Part shown: in pieces, positions 35,901 to 44,637 of the stretch
Layout: each line of letters starts with the position of its first letter
How positions within the stretch are numbered: position 1 is the first letter of the stretch
Origin: Desulfovibrio sp. UCD-KL4C
GTDB lineage: Bacteria; Desulfobacterota; Desulfovibrionia; Desulfovibrionales; Desulfovibrionaceae
DNA: 64,000 nucleotides
NCBI RefSeq assembly: GCF_006210265.1
Contig: NZ_VCNC01000008.1
Coordinates: 1-64,000 of the forward strand
Direction of reading: 5' to 3'
Translations under genes and position numbers: made by a program
Notes under the pieces: model-generated
The model's input: the letters and a program-made list of their open reading frames with translations, nothing else
Database searches by the model: none
Told to the model about the DNA's origin: nothing

Positions 35901-38900
35901 AATGGAAAATAGGAACGCTGATCAACCCGAACAAATGTGTTTCAATGTTATCTTGTATCTCTTCAATTTGTTCGAGTGCTTGCTCATTATGACCGAAAAA
36001 AGAAAGAGTGATAATTTTAGAGTTTTTGGTCAAATATTCAATTACGGCTGACCCATTGTTTTTCGCCAGTCCGATAAGTTCTTTTTCCTTAAAATATTCA
36101 TCATTTAAATATCCCGGGGTATAAGTTTTTCCCTCAAAACTTTTGGACATTTGCTTAATAAGAGTCAGAACGCCTGCGCGAAGTGGATTATGAAGATTCT
36201 GACGAAGGCTTAAATATTTGTCAGCATCTGCGGAAACAACATTTAGAGGGGTACCTTGAATAAATTTATAGTAGACAGCAAAGTAGCTTGCATATCGTCC
36301 ATAAGTCGCATCACCGTTTATTTGTCCAGTTTTAAAAGCTGTTTCAAGTGTGCGGATGCTTTCAGATATAGGAGTATGCCAGTGGTCGTGAGCACAACCG
36401 CGAAGTAGCAGTATTTTAGTGTCCAGTGCGCTGTTTTTAAATTTCTTATTCAAATCAACAGCTAGTTTCGCAAATTTTTTGGATTTTTCAAATGAAAAAT
36501 CTTTCGCCGCTATAATCATTGCGTAAAACAAATAACTAAACGCGGAAGATGGAGCATTACCGTATTTTAATGAAAGGCGAAGCATTTTTAAAACAATAGC
36601 GAATACAAGCTTTTTATTATACATGTATGCCGAAGCAATTGTATGCATTAAAAGGTTCATTATTGCCAGCTTCTCTGGATCGTTCATTTCCGGGAGGGCG
36701 TAGATCTCTTCAACTGATTTGCTGTGCAGTATAATTTTAACTTTGAACAGTTCAGAGGTAATGGCTAGTTTGTTTGGATATTCTGGGATGACCATGCCAA
36801 ATAATGCCAGAAGTTCAAGAGCAAGCGTCACCGCTTCCTTATATCTGCCTAAGTCAGTGTAAAAAATTATTTTAATAAGCTTAACTTGTGAAATATCGTG
36901 CCTGCTTGCAGCATTTTCTAGCATGACTGCAAAAAATTTCTCAGCTTGTTTTGTTTTGCCGCTAAGATATTCACATTCCAGACGGTCAAGGTGTATATCA
37001 AAAGTCAGATCATAGTTAGTTTGCCAACTATCATGGGTAAGCAGCTCGATTCCGGCAGCAAAATAACTGCTTGCTAAGCTGAATGCGGAGCTCCTTTTGG
37101 CTTTTTTGCCTGCGCGGCGGAAAATCGCAGAAACTTGAACTCTTTCTTTTTTATCTACTATTTTAGATATGGACGCGCTAAACTGCATTGCCACGTCGAA
37201 TATGATTTCTTCAATTTTTGAATCATCAAAAACACGCAACATGTTGCGCCCTATTTTTAAATGTAGAGCTGATTTCTCCTGTGCCGTTAGCATTGAATAT
37301 ATTGACTGCTGAACTCTGTCGTGCATGAAGGAAAGTGATGTTGAAGATTCAAGGTAAGAGATGATATCCTCTGAATTTTCAAGAGAATTCTCATTTAAAA
37401 CCAGTAGTCCTTCATCAAATGCAATATTTAAAAAAGAAATAACTTCATCCTTTGGGATGCCAGTTACAGCTATTAACGTTTCCGTATCGAATTTACTGCC
37501 GATACATGCTGCTGTTTTTAATAATTTCTGACCAACAGGAGTAAGCTCGTCAACTTTACCAACCATGAGCTCAACAATGTCTCCATCCATGGGGATTTCG
37601 TGAATAGCCTCAATGTCCCAGTCCCATCTTGTTTTTTTATAGTTGAATTTAATCAGCCCCTCTCTGTATAGGTTACGAAGGTATTCGCGTACAAATAAAG
37701 GGTTTCCTCCTGTTCTGTTGAATACCAATTTGGCAAGTTCTCCAGTACGTGATCTTTCAGCTCTGAAAGATCGACTGATAAAAGCTAAAACTTGTTTATG
37801 ACTAAGTCTGTTTAACGTGATTTTTTGAATGTTAGAGGAAAGAGTTTCTATTTCAGTAAGCATTTCAGTTATTTTGTTGCTTAAAGATATGTTGTCGCGG
37901 CATGCTCCGATAACAAGGATGTGAGTAATCTCTTTATCCGCAACAAGTTCTGTTATCAGTCCTATTGTAGAAGAATCCGCCCACTGAAGGTCGTCAATGA
38001 ATAAAACTAGAGGATGGTCGAGGTCCGGGAAAATCTTTATAAAATTTTTAAAAACAAGATTAAACCGATTGAGAGACTCAGTCAGAGGAAGTTTTGCAGG
38101 GGGTGCTTGTGGCCCGATAAGTAACTCTAGATCTGGAATAACTTCGGTTATCAGTCCTGCATTTGGGCCTAAAACATTGATAATACGTTTTTCCCACGCA
38201 TTTATTATGGGGGCAGGGCTGTTTAACTTTTTTCGGATCAATTTTTGGAAAGCTTGAATCAATGCGCTGAAGGGAATATTACGCTTAAATTGGTCGAATT
38301 TTCCGAAAATAAATTCTCCCTGTTCTGCCTCAACTTGTCCCTGAATGTGCTTGATAAGTGAGGTCTTACCCGATCCTGTCTCACCTTGGACTATTACAAC
38401 TTCACAGCTTCCATGAGTAGATTTTTCAAATGATTTTAGAAGAAGCTGCTTTTCGTTTTTTCTGCCGAATAGTCTGCGTGATAGGGTGAATGTGTCTGAG
38501 ATGTCTTTAGCGCCGGGCTCGAAATCTTCTAACTTGATTCCTTTTTCATATGCTTTGAGGCATGTTTTCAAATCCAGCTTAATGCCTGATATGGATTGAT
38601 ATCTATTCTCAGGATTTTTGGCCAGAAGCTTCAAAATCACAGCTGAAAGTTGTTCAGAAATTTCCGGATTAACCAAATGCGGAACAGGAGGTTCATGCGC
38701 AAGGTGACGATGTATCATCTCAAGTGCACCTTCGGCTGGAAATGGGAGTAGGCCCGTGAAAAATTCAAAAAGAGAAATGCCGAAAGAGTAAAAATCCGAT
38801 CTATGGTCTGGATGTTCACTTATTCTACCGCTCTGCTCAGGAGATATATACGGAAGAAAACTATCCGCCTCAAGTCCTGTATGCATTCGTGAGATAGACT

Positions 38901-39366
38901 TTTGTAAGCGTGAACAATGTTGCAAGTTGATCATTACAACTTTTTTCATGTCATCCGATACTACAAAGCTGGTCGGCTTAATGTTTCTATGTAGAAATCC
39001 TTTTGAATGGACATAACCTAAAGCCGTCAGAGCCTTTATTGCTAAAATTATTTTTTGCTTCAGATCTATGTCGGTAGTTTTTACGAAATTGCTAAGTAAA
39101 GAATACCCATTGTCCTCAAAGATGATGGCAAGAGAAGTATCTGTATGTTGGAGAGCTGTGGGAGAGATTGCTCCAGAGTCACCTATTTCAAGGGAAACTG
39201 CATATTCATTTTTAATTTCAGTGAGAAGTTTAGGGGATGGGAATTGTGAAGTAGGATATTTGATTAAAACAGTTGCATTGTCATAATTTCGGATGGCTTT
39301 GCACATGGAAAGTTCGTCCTCTTCAAAAAAAGAACTGACTTTTTTATAGCCTGCGAGATTAATCAT
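32965..39366 (-). CDS. Giant kinase-like/AAA/GAF/PAS/histidine kinase/receiver protein
   Basis: A 2133-residue cytoplasmic hybrid sensor. The order is an N-terminal Ser/Thr-kinase-like domain (1-275), an AAA-type ATPase (about 300-500, Walker A GETGSGKT at 328-335, Walker B LFIDDLQWAD), a long helical repeat region (about 700-1270), GAF (about 1310-1460), PAS (about 1475-1600), a histidine kinase with His1633 in SMSHEIRTPMN and an ATPase domain, a receiver-like domain without the acceptor Asp (LIFGEPA), and a C-terminal receiver with Asp2062 in MDIQMPVMDG. In the kinase-like domain the Lys (Lys36) and SPEQ are kept, but both catalytic Asp are Asn (HRN at 126-128, INLQ for DFG), so it is predicted inactive. 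It has no operon partner. Confidence 0.9.
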   Translation of the reverse strand: MINLAGYKKVSSFFEEDELSMCKAIRNYDNATVLIKYPTSQFPSPKLLTEIKNEYAVSLEIGDSGAISPTALQHTDTSLAIIFEDNGYSLLSNFVKTTDIDLKQKIILAIKALTALGYVHSKGFLHRNIKPTSFVVSDDMKKVVMINLQHCSRLQKSISRMHTGLEADSFLPYISPEQSGRISEHPDHRSDFYSFGISLFEFFTGLLPFPAEGALEMIHRHLAHEPPVPHLVNPEISEQLSAVILKLLAKNPENRYQSISGIKLDLKTCLKAYEKGIKLEDFEPGAKDISDTFTLSRRLFGRKNEKQLLLKSFEKSTHGSCEVVIVQGETGSGKTSLIKHIQGQVEAEQGEFIFGKFDQFKRNIPFSALIQAFQKLIRKKLNSPAPIINAWEKRIINVLGPNAGLITEVIPDLELLIGPQAPPAKLPLTESLNRFNLVFKNFIKIFPDLDHPLVLFIDDLQWADSSTIGLITELVADKEITHILVIGACRDNISLSNKITEMLTEIETLSSNIQKITLNRLSHKQVLAFISRSFRAERSRTGELAKLVFNRTGGNPLFVREYLRNLYREGLIKFNYKKTRWDWDIEAIHEIPMDGDIVELMVGKVDELTPVGQKLLKTAACIGSKFDTETLIAVTGIPKDEVISFLNIAFDEGLLVLNENSLENSEDIISYLESSTSLSFMHDRVQQSIYSMLTAQEKSALHLKIGRNMLRVFDDSKIEEIIFDVAMQFSASISKIVDKKERVQVSAIFRRAGKKAKRSSAFSLASSYFAAGIELLTHDSWQTNYDLTFDIHLDRLECEYLSGKTKQAEKFFAVMLENAASRHDISQVKLIKIIFYTDLGRYKEAVTLALELLALFGMVIPEYPNKLAITSELFKVKIILHSKSVEEIYALPEMNDPEKLAIMNLLMHTIASAYMYNKKLVFAIVLKMLRLSLKYGNAPSSAFSYLFYAMIIAAKDFSFEKSKKFAKLAVDLNKKFKNSALDTKILLLRGCAHDHWHTPISESIRTLETAFKTGQINGDATYGRYASYFAVYYKFIQGTPLNVVSADADKYLSLRQNLHNPLRAGVLTLIKQMSKSFEGKTYTPGYLNDEYFKEKELIGLAKNNGSAVIEYLTKNSKIITLSFFGHNEQALEQIEEIQDNIETHLFGLISVPIFHFFSVINMIAVYNSCSAAKRKNYTTRIKKSLTKLDLWQKTCPENFRHLFLLASAQYHSLTGKQNYALPLYEEAIHASIENNFTNFAALSCELAAKFHFSINSKRSGTALMDEACEHYNTWGASAKLKKLTADYNSLPENFSQPHIEMKTEQFGSNTKESYSLDLSTVMKASLAISGEIVLVRLLDKLMNIVIENAGAQRASLLLNNKSRLELIAHAEVSKTGILTQIKPDPKERSYCASIVNYVYRSKDHIVLRDASSQGPFAIDSYIIKYSPKSVLAMPIINQQVIRGVLYLENNLRPGVFTEKRLEVLNLLCSQAAISIQNASLYSDLRESEAQHRTLLESINVGVYLAEANLEGNFIKGNRALTEMFGFPDWASFKMTTMKSLLIHPEIHYSILNELLRGGKIRDREIQMKKKDGTLIWVNLSASLHLDENTKVQCMEGVLEDITEQKQTRKLEQAKVAADAANKAKSDFLASMSHEIRTPMNAILGMADILWESRLSKAQRKYVKLFKNAGENLLLLINDILDLSKVEAGQLTLEKVDFELEDLFEEIGSIFALKAQLKNIDLCWYIDPKVPKIISGDPTRIRQILVNLLGNALKFTTEGEVTYEAALTETGLLKITIADTGIGIPSSKMNQIFDTFSQADSSTTRTFGGTGLGLPICVRMVERMGGGLFVSSQEGVGSSFAFTIHLDSPSQQEKILSLKGKYILIVDKESSTRNFMEKALTDLGATVYIAETMNQATTSAVEMSLTESCSKTLIFGEPAWETNYHTFLKTLKKDIYKSWSLIVILNGKSLPKESARIKQLRASYLHRPVSPKAIACEINEPDLTKKTNKYLKAFDSSSKNKTEPETLCTTKRSSILLVEDSEDNRMVIELYLKDSPYQITMAENGKEGLEKFVNGKYDLVIMDIQMPVMDGYETTKAIRQFELEKKVRETPILALTANAFQEDAQKCLNCGCNDHLAKPIKKKKLISALEEYLG

Positions 39367-39567
39367 AAAATGTAGCTCCCAGAGTTACTTAACCGCAACG
39401 AAACTAACTTTTTACTTAGTTATTCTGAAGCGGATTTCTGTACTTAATAAAAATATTAGTACAATATTTAGTATCATTAATCAGGTGAGCTGTCATGGAA
39501 AGAGTCAATTATTGAAGAAGGAAATATTTTTTCGTTTTATCGTAGAATTGATTGGTATTTAAGAATC

Positions 39568-40533
39568 TTATTTGAGGTGGGAGCATAGCATAAGTAAACC
39601 GAAGGAAATAATTATAAGTGAAGCTAAAAGAGAAATTGTTTTGTAAAGTATCTGCGTCGTCTTTCTTTTTGTCGTACGGTCCATTGCGGAGCTTGCTTTG
39701 GCGGCAATAATTGCAAAAGCTGAGGTTGTTAAAGCCATTCCTGTTGCGAGGAATAGCATAGAGGTTAAACCTGTCCATAAAATACCGGTTGAAATAGTGT
39801 ACACTAGAATAATGGCTGCTCCGGGACATGGTACAAGCCCTGTTACAAACGCGACGATTGTAATTTCTTTCAGTGAAGCGCACTTAGCTGGTTTGAAACA
39901 ACTGTCTTCATGGTTTTTTTTGAGGAAGGATCTTAACACGCTAAAAAAGATCCAGAACCCCATAAGTGAAACCAGCGCATAACTGACTGTTTCCATATGA
40001 TAGCTAAAATTTTCAAAACCGGACATTCCACTACTTAGAAGTAAATATGCAAAGCATATAATCACCGTTGCCGATCCTACATGTACCAGAGTTATGAGCC
40101 ACGACATAAACATGGCTGAGTATATGGTACCTCGGCGTGAAATAAAAAAGGCACAGACTACAGATTTGCCATGCCCGGGGCCAACCGCATGAACAACTCC
40201 GTATGCAAAGGAGAATATTAGGAACAGCCAGAATGATTTTCCCAAATTATTTTTTTTAATATCTCTGGCAAAACCCGTCAGCTTTGCACGTAAATCTTTT
40301 TGCAAAAGGGTTATTTCTTTTAAGGCAGAATCATAAAGGGTTCTGGAATGATGTTTTCTTATTTTGATGTGTTCAGACGTGCTTTTGCTTTGCACCTGCT
40401 TTGCTGATTCAGTGTTTCCCGTTTTGTGTGTTAGAAAAGGGTTAGTTGCGGCCTCAGCAATAGAATAAGAGGTTGTTGCCGCAGTGATGAGCATCAGAAG
40501 GAATAGAATGGGAAAAATTATTTTATATTTCAT
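39568..40533 (-). CDS. NicO/RcnA-type metal transporter
   Basis: A 321-residue membrane protein with an N-terminal signal-like segment, a His- and Lys-rich region (KIRKHHSR) and about six membrane segments. AVGPGHGKSVV is the NicO signature, with its metal-binding His in HAVGPGHG, and GLVPCPGAAI is a second conserved stretch. Family members export or import nickel or cobalt. It overlaps the upstream DUF1007 gene by four bases (ATGA), so the two are coupled. Confidence 0.88.
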   Translation of the reverse strand: MKYKIIFPILFLLMLITAATTSYSIAEAATNPFLTHKTGNTESAKQVQSKSTSEHIKIRKHHSRTLYDSALKEITLLQKDLRAKLTGFARDIKKNNLGKSFWLFLIFSFAYGVVHAVGPGHGKSVVCAFFISRRGTIYSAMFMSWLITLVHVGSATVIICFAYLLLSSGMSGFENFSYHMETVSYALVSLMGFWIFFSVLRSFLKKNHEDSCFKPAKCASLKEITIVAFVTGLVPCPGAAIILVYTISTGILWTGLTSMLFLATGMALTTSAFAIIAAKASSAMDRTTKRKTTQILYKTISLLASLIIISFGLLMLCSHLK

Positions 40534-41168
40534 TTTGGTCCAAAGGTAAGGAATGCAGCTTCAGGAGCCATTTGAGTAAGAGGAGATGTTAATTCTTCTG
40601 CAATATCAAAATCCAGCTGAGCGGAAATCGTGTTTGGAAGATTTTTGATTTTATTTTGCGGGTCCATCTGAAACGCAGTGTATAAACTTTTATCAATATT
40701 GGTTGCTACAATGGTATGCTTTTTATTGTCTTCGATAACCTTACAGGGAATGAAGAACTCATAAATAAGAGTACCTTCCGCAATTGATGGGGTAAATTCG
40801 GTTGCTTCTGTAGCCATATACGGCTGTCCATCAATCAGAATGGTTGTAAAGAAATTGAAATCTTTAAGATTGATAAAAGCCCCATCTCTAAGGGCTTTTG
40901 CTTCTTTTTTTGAAAGGATGCCGTTGTGGTTTGTATCAAAATCCCCAAGAATCATTGATGCAAACATTTCGTCAAACCACCATTTTTCCCTAATCCCTTT
41001 AAGTCCTTGTGAGTCGAATTCAAAGGTTAAAGAACTGTCCACAAAAACATGCGGGTGCGCTTCGGCCTGATTCGGGACAAGCAAGGTTAGTTGTGGAATT
41101 GTAATTAAAAAAAACAGTGGGAGAGTATAACTGATTTTTTTAAATAGTAACTTCGTATCAATTTTCAT
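40530..41168 (-). CDS. DUF1007 periplasmic protein
   Basis: A 212-residue exported protein (signal about 1-37) of the DUF1007 family. AEAHPHVFVDSSLTFEF at the start of the mature part carries the conserved HPH element, probably a metal ligand set. LGDFDTNHNGILSKKEAKAL (about 75-94) resembles an EF-hand-like loop. It is translationally coupled to the NicO transporter, so it is likely its periplasmic metal-binding partner. Confidence 0.85.
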   Translation of the reverse strand: MKIDTKLLFKKISYTLPLFFLITIPQLTLLVPNQAEAHPHVFVDSSLTFEFDSQGLKGIREKWWFDEMFASMILGDFDTNHNGILSKKEAKALRDGAFINLKDFNFFTTILIDGQPYMATEATEFTPSIAEGTLIYEFFIPCKVIEDNKKHTIVATNIDKSLYTAFQMDPQNKIKNLPNTISAQLDFDIAEELTSPLTQMAPEAAFLTFGPK

Positions 41169-41228
41169 GGGGGAACAATGGGAGAAGGCTACTATTGTGT
41201 CAAGTTTAAGGAAGTTTTTTTCTATAAA

Positions 41229-41263
41229 AAAAGACCTCTGCTGAGTAAGTTAAGAGGTCTTTT
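41229..41263 (-). terminator. Terminator after TetR gene
   Basis: An 11-bp perfect stem (41229-41239 with 41253-41263, arm AAAAGACCTCT) is followed on the minus strand by a T-run. It isolates the TetR gene from the DUF1007/NicO pair. Confidence 0.85.
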
Positions 41264-41288
41264 AAATTAGCAGTGATTACCGTAAAAT

Positions 41289-41870
41289 TTAACGTGATCT
41301 GATACTTCTGGTTACGAATTCTGTTGTTTCTTCATATAAATTAGGCAGATCATACGGTGAAAGGAATCTAGTTCTAACTGTACCTACAATGTTGGAATAA
41401 ATAATAGTGGTAGTGTCATCAACTGAGACTTCTCTTATGGAACCGTCTTCAATTCCGCGTTCTACACATTCTCGGATTATATTTAAAAGCTGTTGAAATT
41501 TGATTGTAATCTTTGTCCGGTCCATATCAATCTGCACGTCACTGAAAGGAGAACAGCGAAGCAGAAGAGGGAAAGTGTTGCGATATTTCAAAGTGAATTG
41601 CAGATAACTTCTCATGAAGGTTGCAACCCCATCAATTCCTGAAGTTGTTTCGCGAATCTCAGCTGTCAAATATTCCATGAGGTTCTCAACAAGGGCAATG
41701 CCGGCTGTTAGAAACAGTTCTTCTTTTGATCCGAAATAGTGCGAGACTAGTCCGAAAGCTACTCCGGCCCGTTCGGAAATCATTTTTACGGTTGTTCCGG
41801 CATATCCGTAACGTCCGAAAGTTTCCTGCGCAGCATAAAGTATGGCATCTTTTTTGTTTTTACCTTTCAT
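41289..41870 (-). CDS. TetR-family transcription regulator
   Basis: A 193-residue repressor-type protein. The N-terminal helix-turn-helix (about 8-52) reads AQETFGRYGYAGTTVKMISE with VSHYFGSKEELF, as in the TetR family. The C-terminal ligand domain is helical and not assignable. It stands alone, with its own terminator, next to a small membrane protein in the opposite direction that could be its target. Confidence 0.88.
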   Translation of the reverse strand: MKGKNKKDAILYAAQETFGRYGYAGTTVKMISERAGVAFGLVSHYFGSKEELFLTAGIALVENLMEYLTAEIRETTSGIDGVATFMRSYLQFTLKYRNTFPLLLRCSPFSDVQIDMDRTKITIKFQQLLNIIRECVERGIEDGSIREVSVDDTTTIIYSNIVGTVRTRFLSPYDLPNLYEETTEFVTRSIRSR

Positions 41871-42114
41871 AGGTACTCTCTGGCAAAGTTGAGGTTGGCG
41901 GTTTAGCTATTTTCATTAGTATTCTTTCGTTTTCCGGTCAAATTATCTGTAAAATATATGGAAGTTTTATTTAATCATATTAATTGGGAGATCTTTTGAG
42001 TATTTTCATAAGTGATAGGTAGTAAGCAAAATGATATTATTACATAATGCAGATGCAACTTGAAAGTTACTATGTTGTTTTTATAAAATGAATTGAAAAT
42101 AAGGAGAAGCTGAA

Positions 42115-42414
42115 ATGTCTGGATTTAATGCTGGATATGTCCCTGTTATATTATTGATTATCGGAGCTACTTTTATTCCTATATGGTTAGGATTACGGCT
42201 TAGAAAGATTAAGCCGGGAATTCTTTGGATGGGAATGTTGCTTTGTTTGTTGTTCGGTCCGTTGGGGCAGGTCTATGTGAAGGGTTGTATTCCTTGGATA
42301 ATAATTCTTATAGGGGTACTTGTCGGAGTCCAGCAACTAGTTCCGCAAAATATGGCTTTGCTTGTTATGCTACTCGCTTCACCGCTTGTTATGTTTTATA
42401 GGCTTAGTCGTTAA
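42115..42414 (+). CDS. Small integral membrane protein, unknown function
   Basis: A 99-residue hydrophobic protein with three membrane segments (about 8-26, 34-50 and 57-94, the last probably two helices) and short Arg/Lys-rich loops (LRLRKIKPG). It has no recognised motif beyond a resemblance to small membrane proteins near TetR regulators. AAGGAGAAGC precedes the ATG. It lies between two outward TetR genes, suggesting control by one of them. Confidence 0.75.
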   Translation: MSGFNAGYVPVILLIIGATFIPIWLGLRLRKIKPGILWMGMLLCLLFGPLGQVYVKGCIPWIIILIGVLVGVQQLVPQNMALLVMLLASPLVMFYRLSR

Positions 42415-42440
42415 AAATGCATTAAAATTTATTTGTCCAT

Positions 42441-43067
42441 TTATATTTGCGGGAAAAGTAATCCCTTGAGCATGCAATGCATGGCATGCTCAAGCCTTTC
42501 CCAGCCTATTTCATCCTGTAGGCTCACTCCTCCGTATGTCTTGGTGTTTAATGAACGGATGGCTAGATAAGAAATTCCTCCACCTACGAGGGCTATTGCT
42601 GCCGCAAGGTCTACTTCGTCAGGCACATCAGGGCCTAAATTCTCAAAAAATTCCAAGGCTGTCCTTACGCGCACATCTTCCAGTTCCTCTGATAAATCAG
42701 ATCGTTCAAGCATTTCCCAAGCCATAATCCTTAAGGTTTCGGGCCTTTCTTCAAGTTCCTTGCGGAGTGAAAGAAAGTATGCACCGACCTGCTTTTCCGG
42801 GCAGATATTTGGGAAATCTTCTGGCGCATTGGCTAAAAGTTCTTCGGTGCTGGGCCAATAGAAACTTGATTCACCGAGGTCGCTTAAAAGATTTTTAAGC
42901 CCCTTATAGTTATGGAAAATAATTTTTCTGGAAATACCTGCTCTTAAGGCTATTTCATCAACAGTAAGACGGGTGAAGCCTGTTTGTGCCAGACACTTGT
43001 ATGCAGCATGGAGTATTTTCTTACGTGTGTCAGTAAGTGTATTTATAGGAACAAGTTTTAGACCCAT
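42441..43067 (-). CDS. TetR-family transcription regulator
   Basis: A 208-residue regulator with a TetR helix-turn-helix at about 15-60 (LAQTGFTRLTVDEIALRAGIS, then KIIFHNYKGLKNLL). The C-terminal domain is helical. It is read away from butyrate kinase, 227 bp between starts, so it may act on that promoter. The ligand is unknown. Confidence 0.88.
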   Translation of the reverse strand: MGLKLVPINTLTDTRKKILHAAYKCLAQTGFTRLTVDEIALRAGISRKIIFHNYKGLKNLLSDLGESSFYWPSTEELLANAPEDFPNICPEKQVGAYFLSLRKELEERPETLRIMAWEMLERSDLSEELEDVRVRTALEFFENLGPDVPDEVDLAAAIALVGGGISYLAIRSLNTKTYGGVSLQDEIGWERLEHAMHCMLKGLLFPQI

Positions 43068-43294
43068 TTAAATCCGTCCGCAAAGTTTGAGTTATGAATC
43101 GAAAGTTCAATCCTGTTATAACTCATGAATGTCTGTTTGATCTTAGTCAAGAAGGTTTCGTGTTAAGTTAATGTAAGTTAGCGCGTATGAATTAAAATTT
43201 CATCAAAGTAATATGAACTAAAAAACTTTAACTTTTCTTCGTTTTCTCGCATAGTAAGAGCATCATACTTTGAAATGTTCTTACGAGGAAAAAG

Positions 43295-44389
43295 ATGGAA
43301 TATAAAATTCTTGTAATAAATCCCGGTTCAACTTCTACAAAAATTGCAATTTTCTGTAATAGTGAACTCTGTTTTGATGCAGAGATACAGCATCCTCGTG
43401 AGATAATAGATAAATATTCTACTGTAATTGACCAGAAAGAATTCCGTACTGCGCAGGTTTCTTCATTAATTGAAGATTCTTTAAAGGATGGTTCACCTGA
43501 CATTGTTGTCGGAAGGGGTGGTTTGCTTAGACCTATTCCAGGTGGTGCTTATTTAGTAAATGCTGAAATGATTACTGATCTTGAAAGTGAAAAATACGGA
43601 TCTCATCCTTGCAACCTCGGGGCAATTATTGCCCGCGATTTAGCTGCAAAGTGGTCAGTTCCTGCGATGATAATGGATCCGGTTGTTACCGACGAGATGG
43701 AGCCGGTCGCAAAAGTGACTGGTTTTCCTGAAATTACTCGCAGAAGCGTTTTTCATGCGCTCAGTCAAAGAGGCGTAGCGAGAACTGTTTCCGCAAAACT
43801 CGGCATTGAATATGAGAAAAGTAAATTTATTGTGGCCCATATCGGGGGTGGGGTATCAATCGGGGCTCATAGATACGGATTAATTGTAGACGTGATAAAT
43901 GGACTTGACGGAGAAGGACCGTTTACGCCTGAAAGATCAGGAAGTCTGCCGCTTTTGCCTGTACTTGATTTATTAAATTCAGGTAAGTTTTCTTATGATG
44001 AATTGTGCAAAAAAATAACCTCCGGCTCCGGTGTCTTTGGACTGCTCGGTACAAATGACTTGCGGGAAGTTGAGGCCCGTATTGACGCTGGAGATAAAGA
44101 AGCAAAGCTTGTTTTTGATGCGCTTACATACAATCTGGCTAAATATATAAGCTCATTTGTTCCGGCTTTGATGAAAGATGACGCTATAAATCCTGTGAAT
44201 GCAATTATCCTCACCGGCGGGGGGGCTAGAAGTCGAATCCTTGTCAGTGCTGTGAAAGATATGATTAGCTCTATTGCCGAAGTACATGCTGTAACGGGGT
44301 TGGAAGAGATGGAAGTAATGGCACGCGGTGGGCTGGCTGTACTCCGTAATGCCTTGAATCCTATTGAATATTTATCAGATCCTTCATAA
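43295..44389 (+). CDS. buk: Butyrate kinase
   Basis: A 364-residue acetate/propionate kinase-superfamily enzyme that interconverts butyrate and butyryl phosphate with ATP/ADP. The N-terminal phosphate motif is INPGSTSTKIAIF (about 8-20), and VAHIGGGVSIGAH (about 183-195) and LTGGGARSR (about 306-314) are family sites. The length and sequence fit Buk rather than AckA. No phosphotransbutyrylase gene is next to it. GAGGA precedes the ATG. Confidence 0.9.
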   Translation: MEYKILVINPGSTSTKIAIFCNSELCFDAEIQHPREIIDKYSTVIDQKEFRTAQVSSLIEDSLKDGSPDIVVGRGGLLRPIPGGAYLVNAEMITDLESEKYGSHPCNLGAIIARDLAAKWSVPAMIMDPVVTDEMEPVAKVTGFPEITRRSVFHALSQRGVARTVSAKLGIEYEKSKFIVAHIGGGVSIGAHRYGLIVDVINGLDGEGPFTPERSGSLPLLPVLDLLNSGKFSYDELCKKITSGSGVFGLLGTNDLREVEARIDAGDKEAKLVFDALTYNLAKYISSFVPALMKDDAINPVNAIILTGGGARSRILVSAVKDMISSIAEVHAVTGLEEMEVMARGGLAVLRNALNPIEYLSDPS

Positions 44390-44609
44390 AAATTAATAAG
44401 TAAGTATATTGTTGTTGCACACGAAATAGTTTGAGCGTAAAATAATCTATACTAAAAAGGTATGAAACTGTGATACGTTCTTTATCTTGCTTATGTAGAG
44501 GGAGAACTCAAGCATTTGCTTTTTGTCTTCACAATAGCTGAGAAGTGCGTATATTTTAATAATAACAGAGTCGTCCGGTTAATTCTGGAAAATGACTTTA
44601 AAATATTCA

Positions 44610-44624
44610 TCCCGGCAATCGGGA
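44610..44624. promoter_or_regulatory. Palindrome next to the nifU ribosome site
   Basis: TCCCG-GCAAT-CGGGA is a perfect 5-bp inverted repeat ending 4 bp before the GGAG ribosome site of nifU. It may be an operator or a small mRNA hairpin affecting translation. Confidence 0.35.
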
Positions 44625-44637
44625 CGCGGAGAATATC

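Noticed and set aside
39509-39883. 124-codon minus-strand frame overlapping the NicO gene
   Set aside because: It is out of frame with the conserved transporter and rich in Arg, Asn and Tyr without family features.
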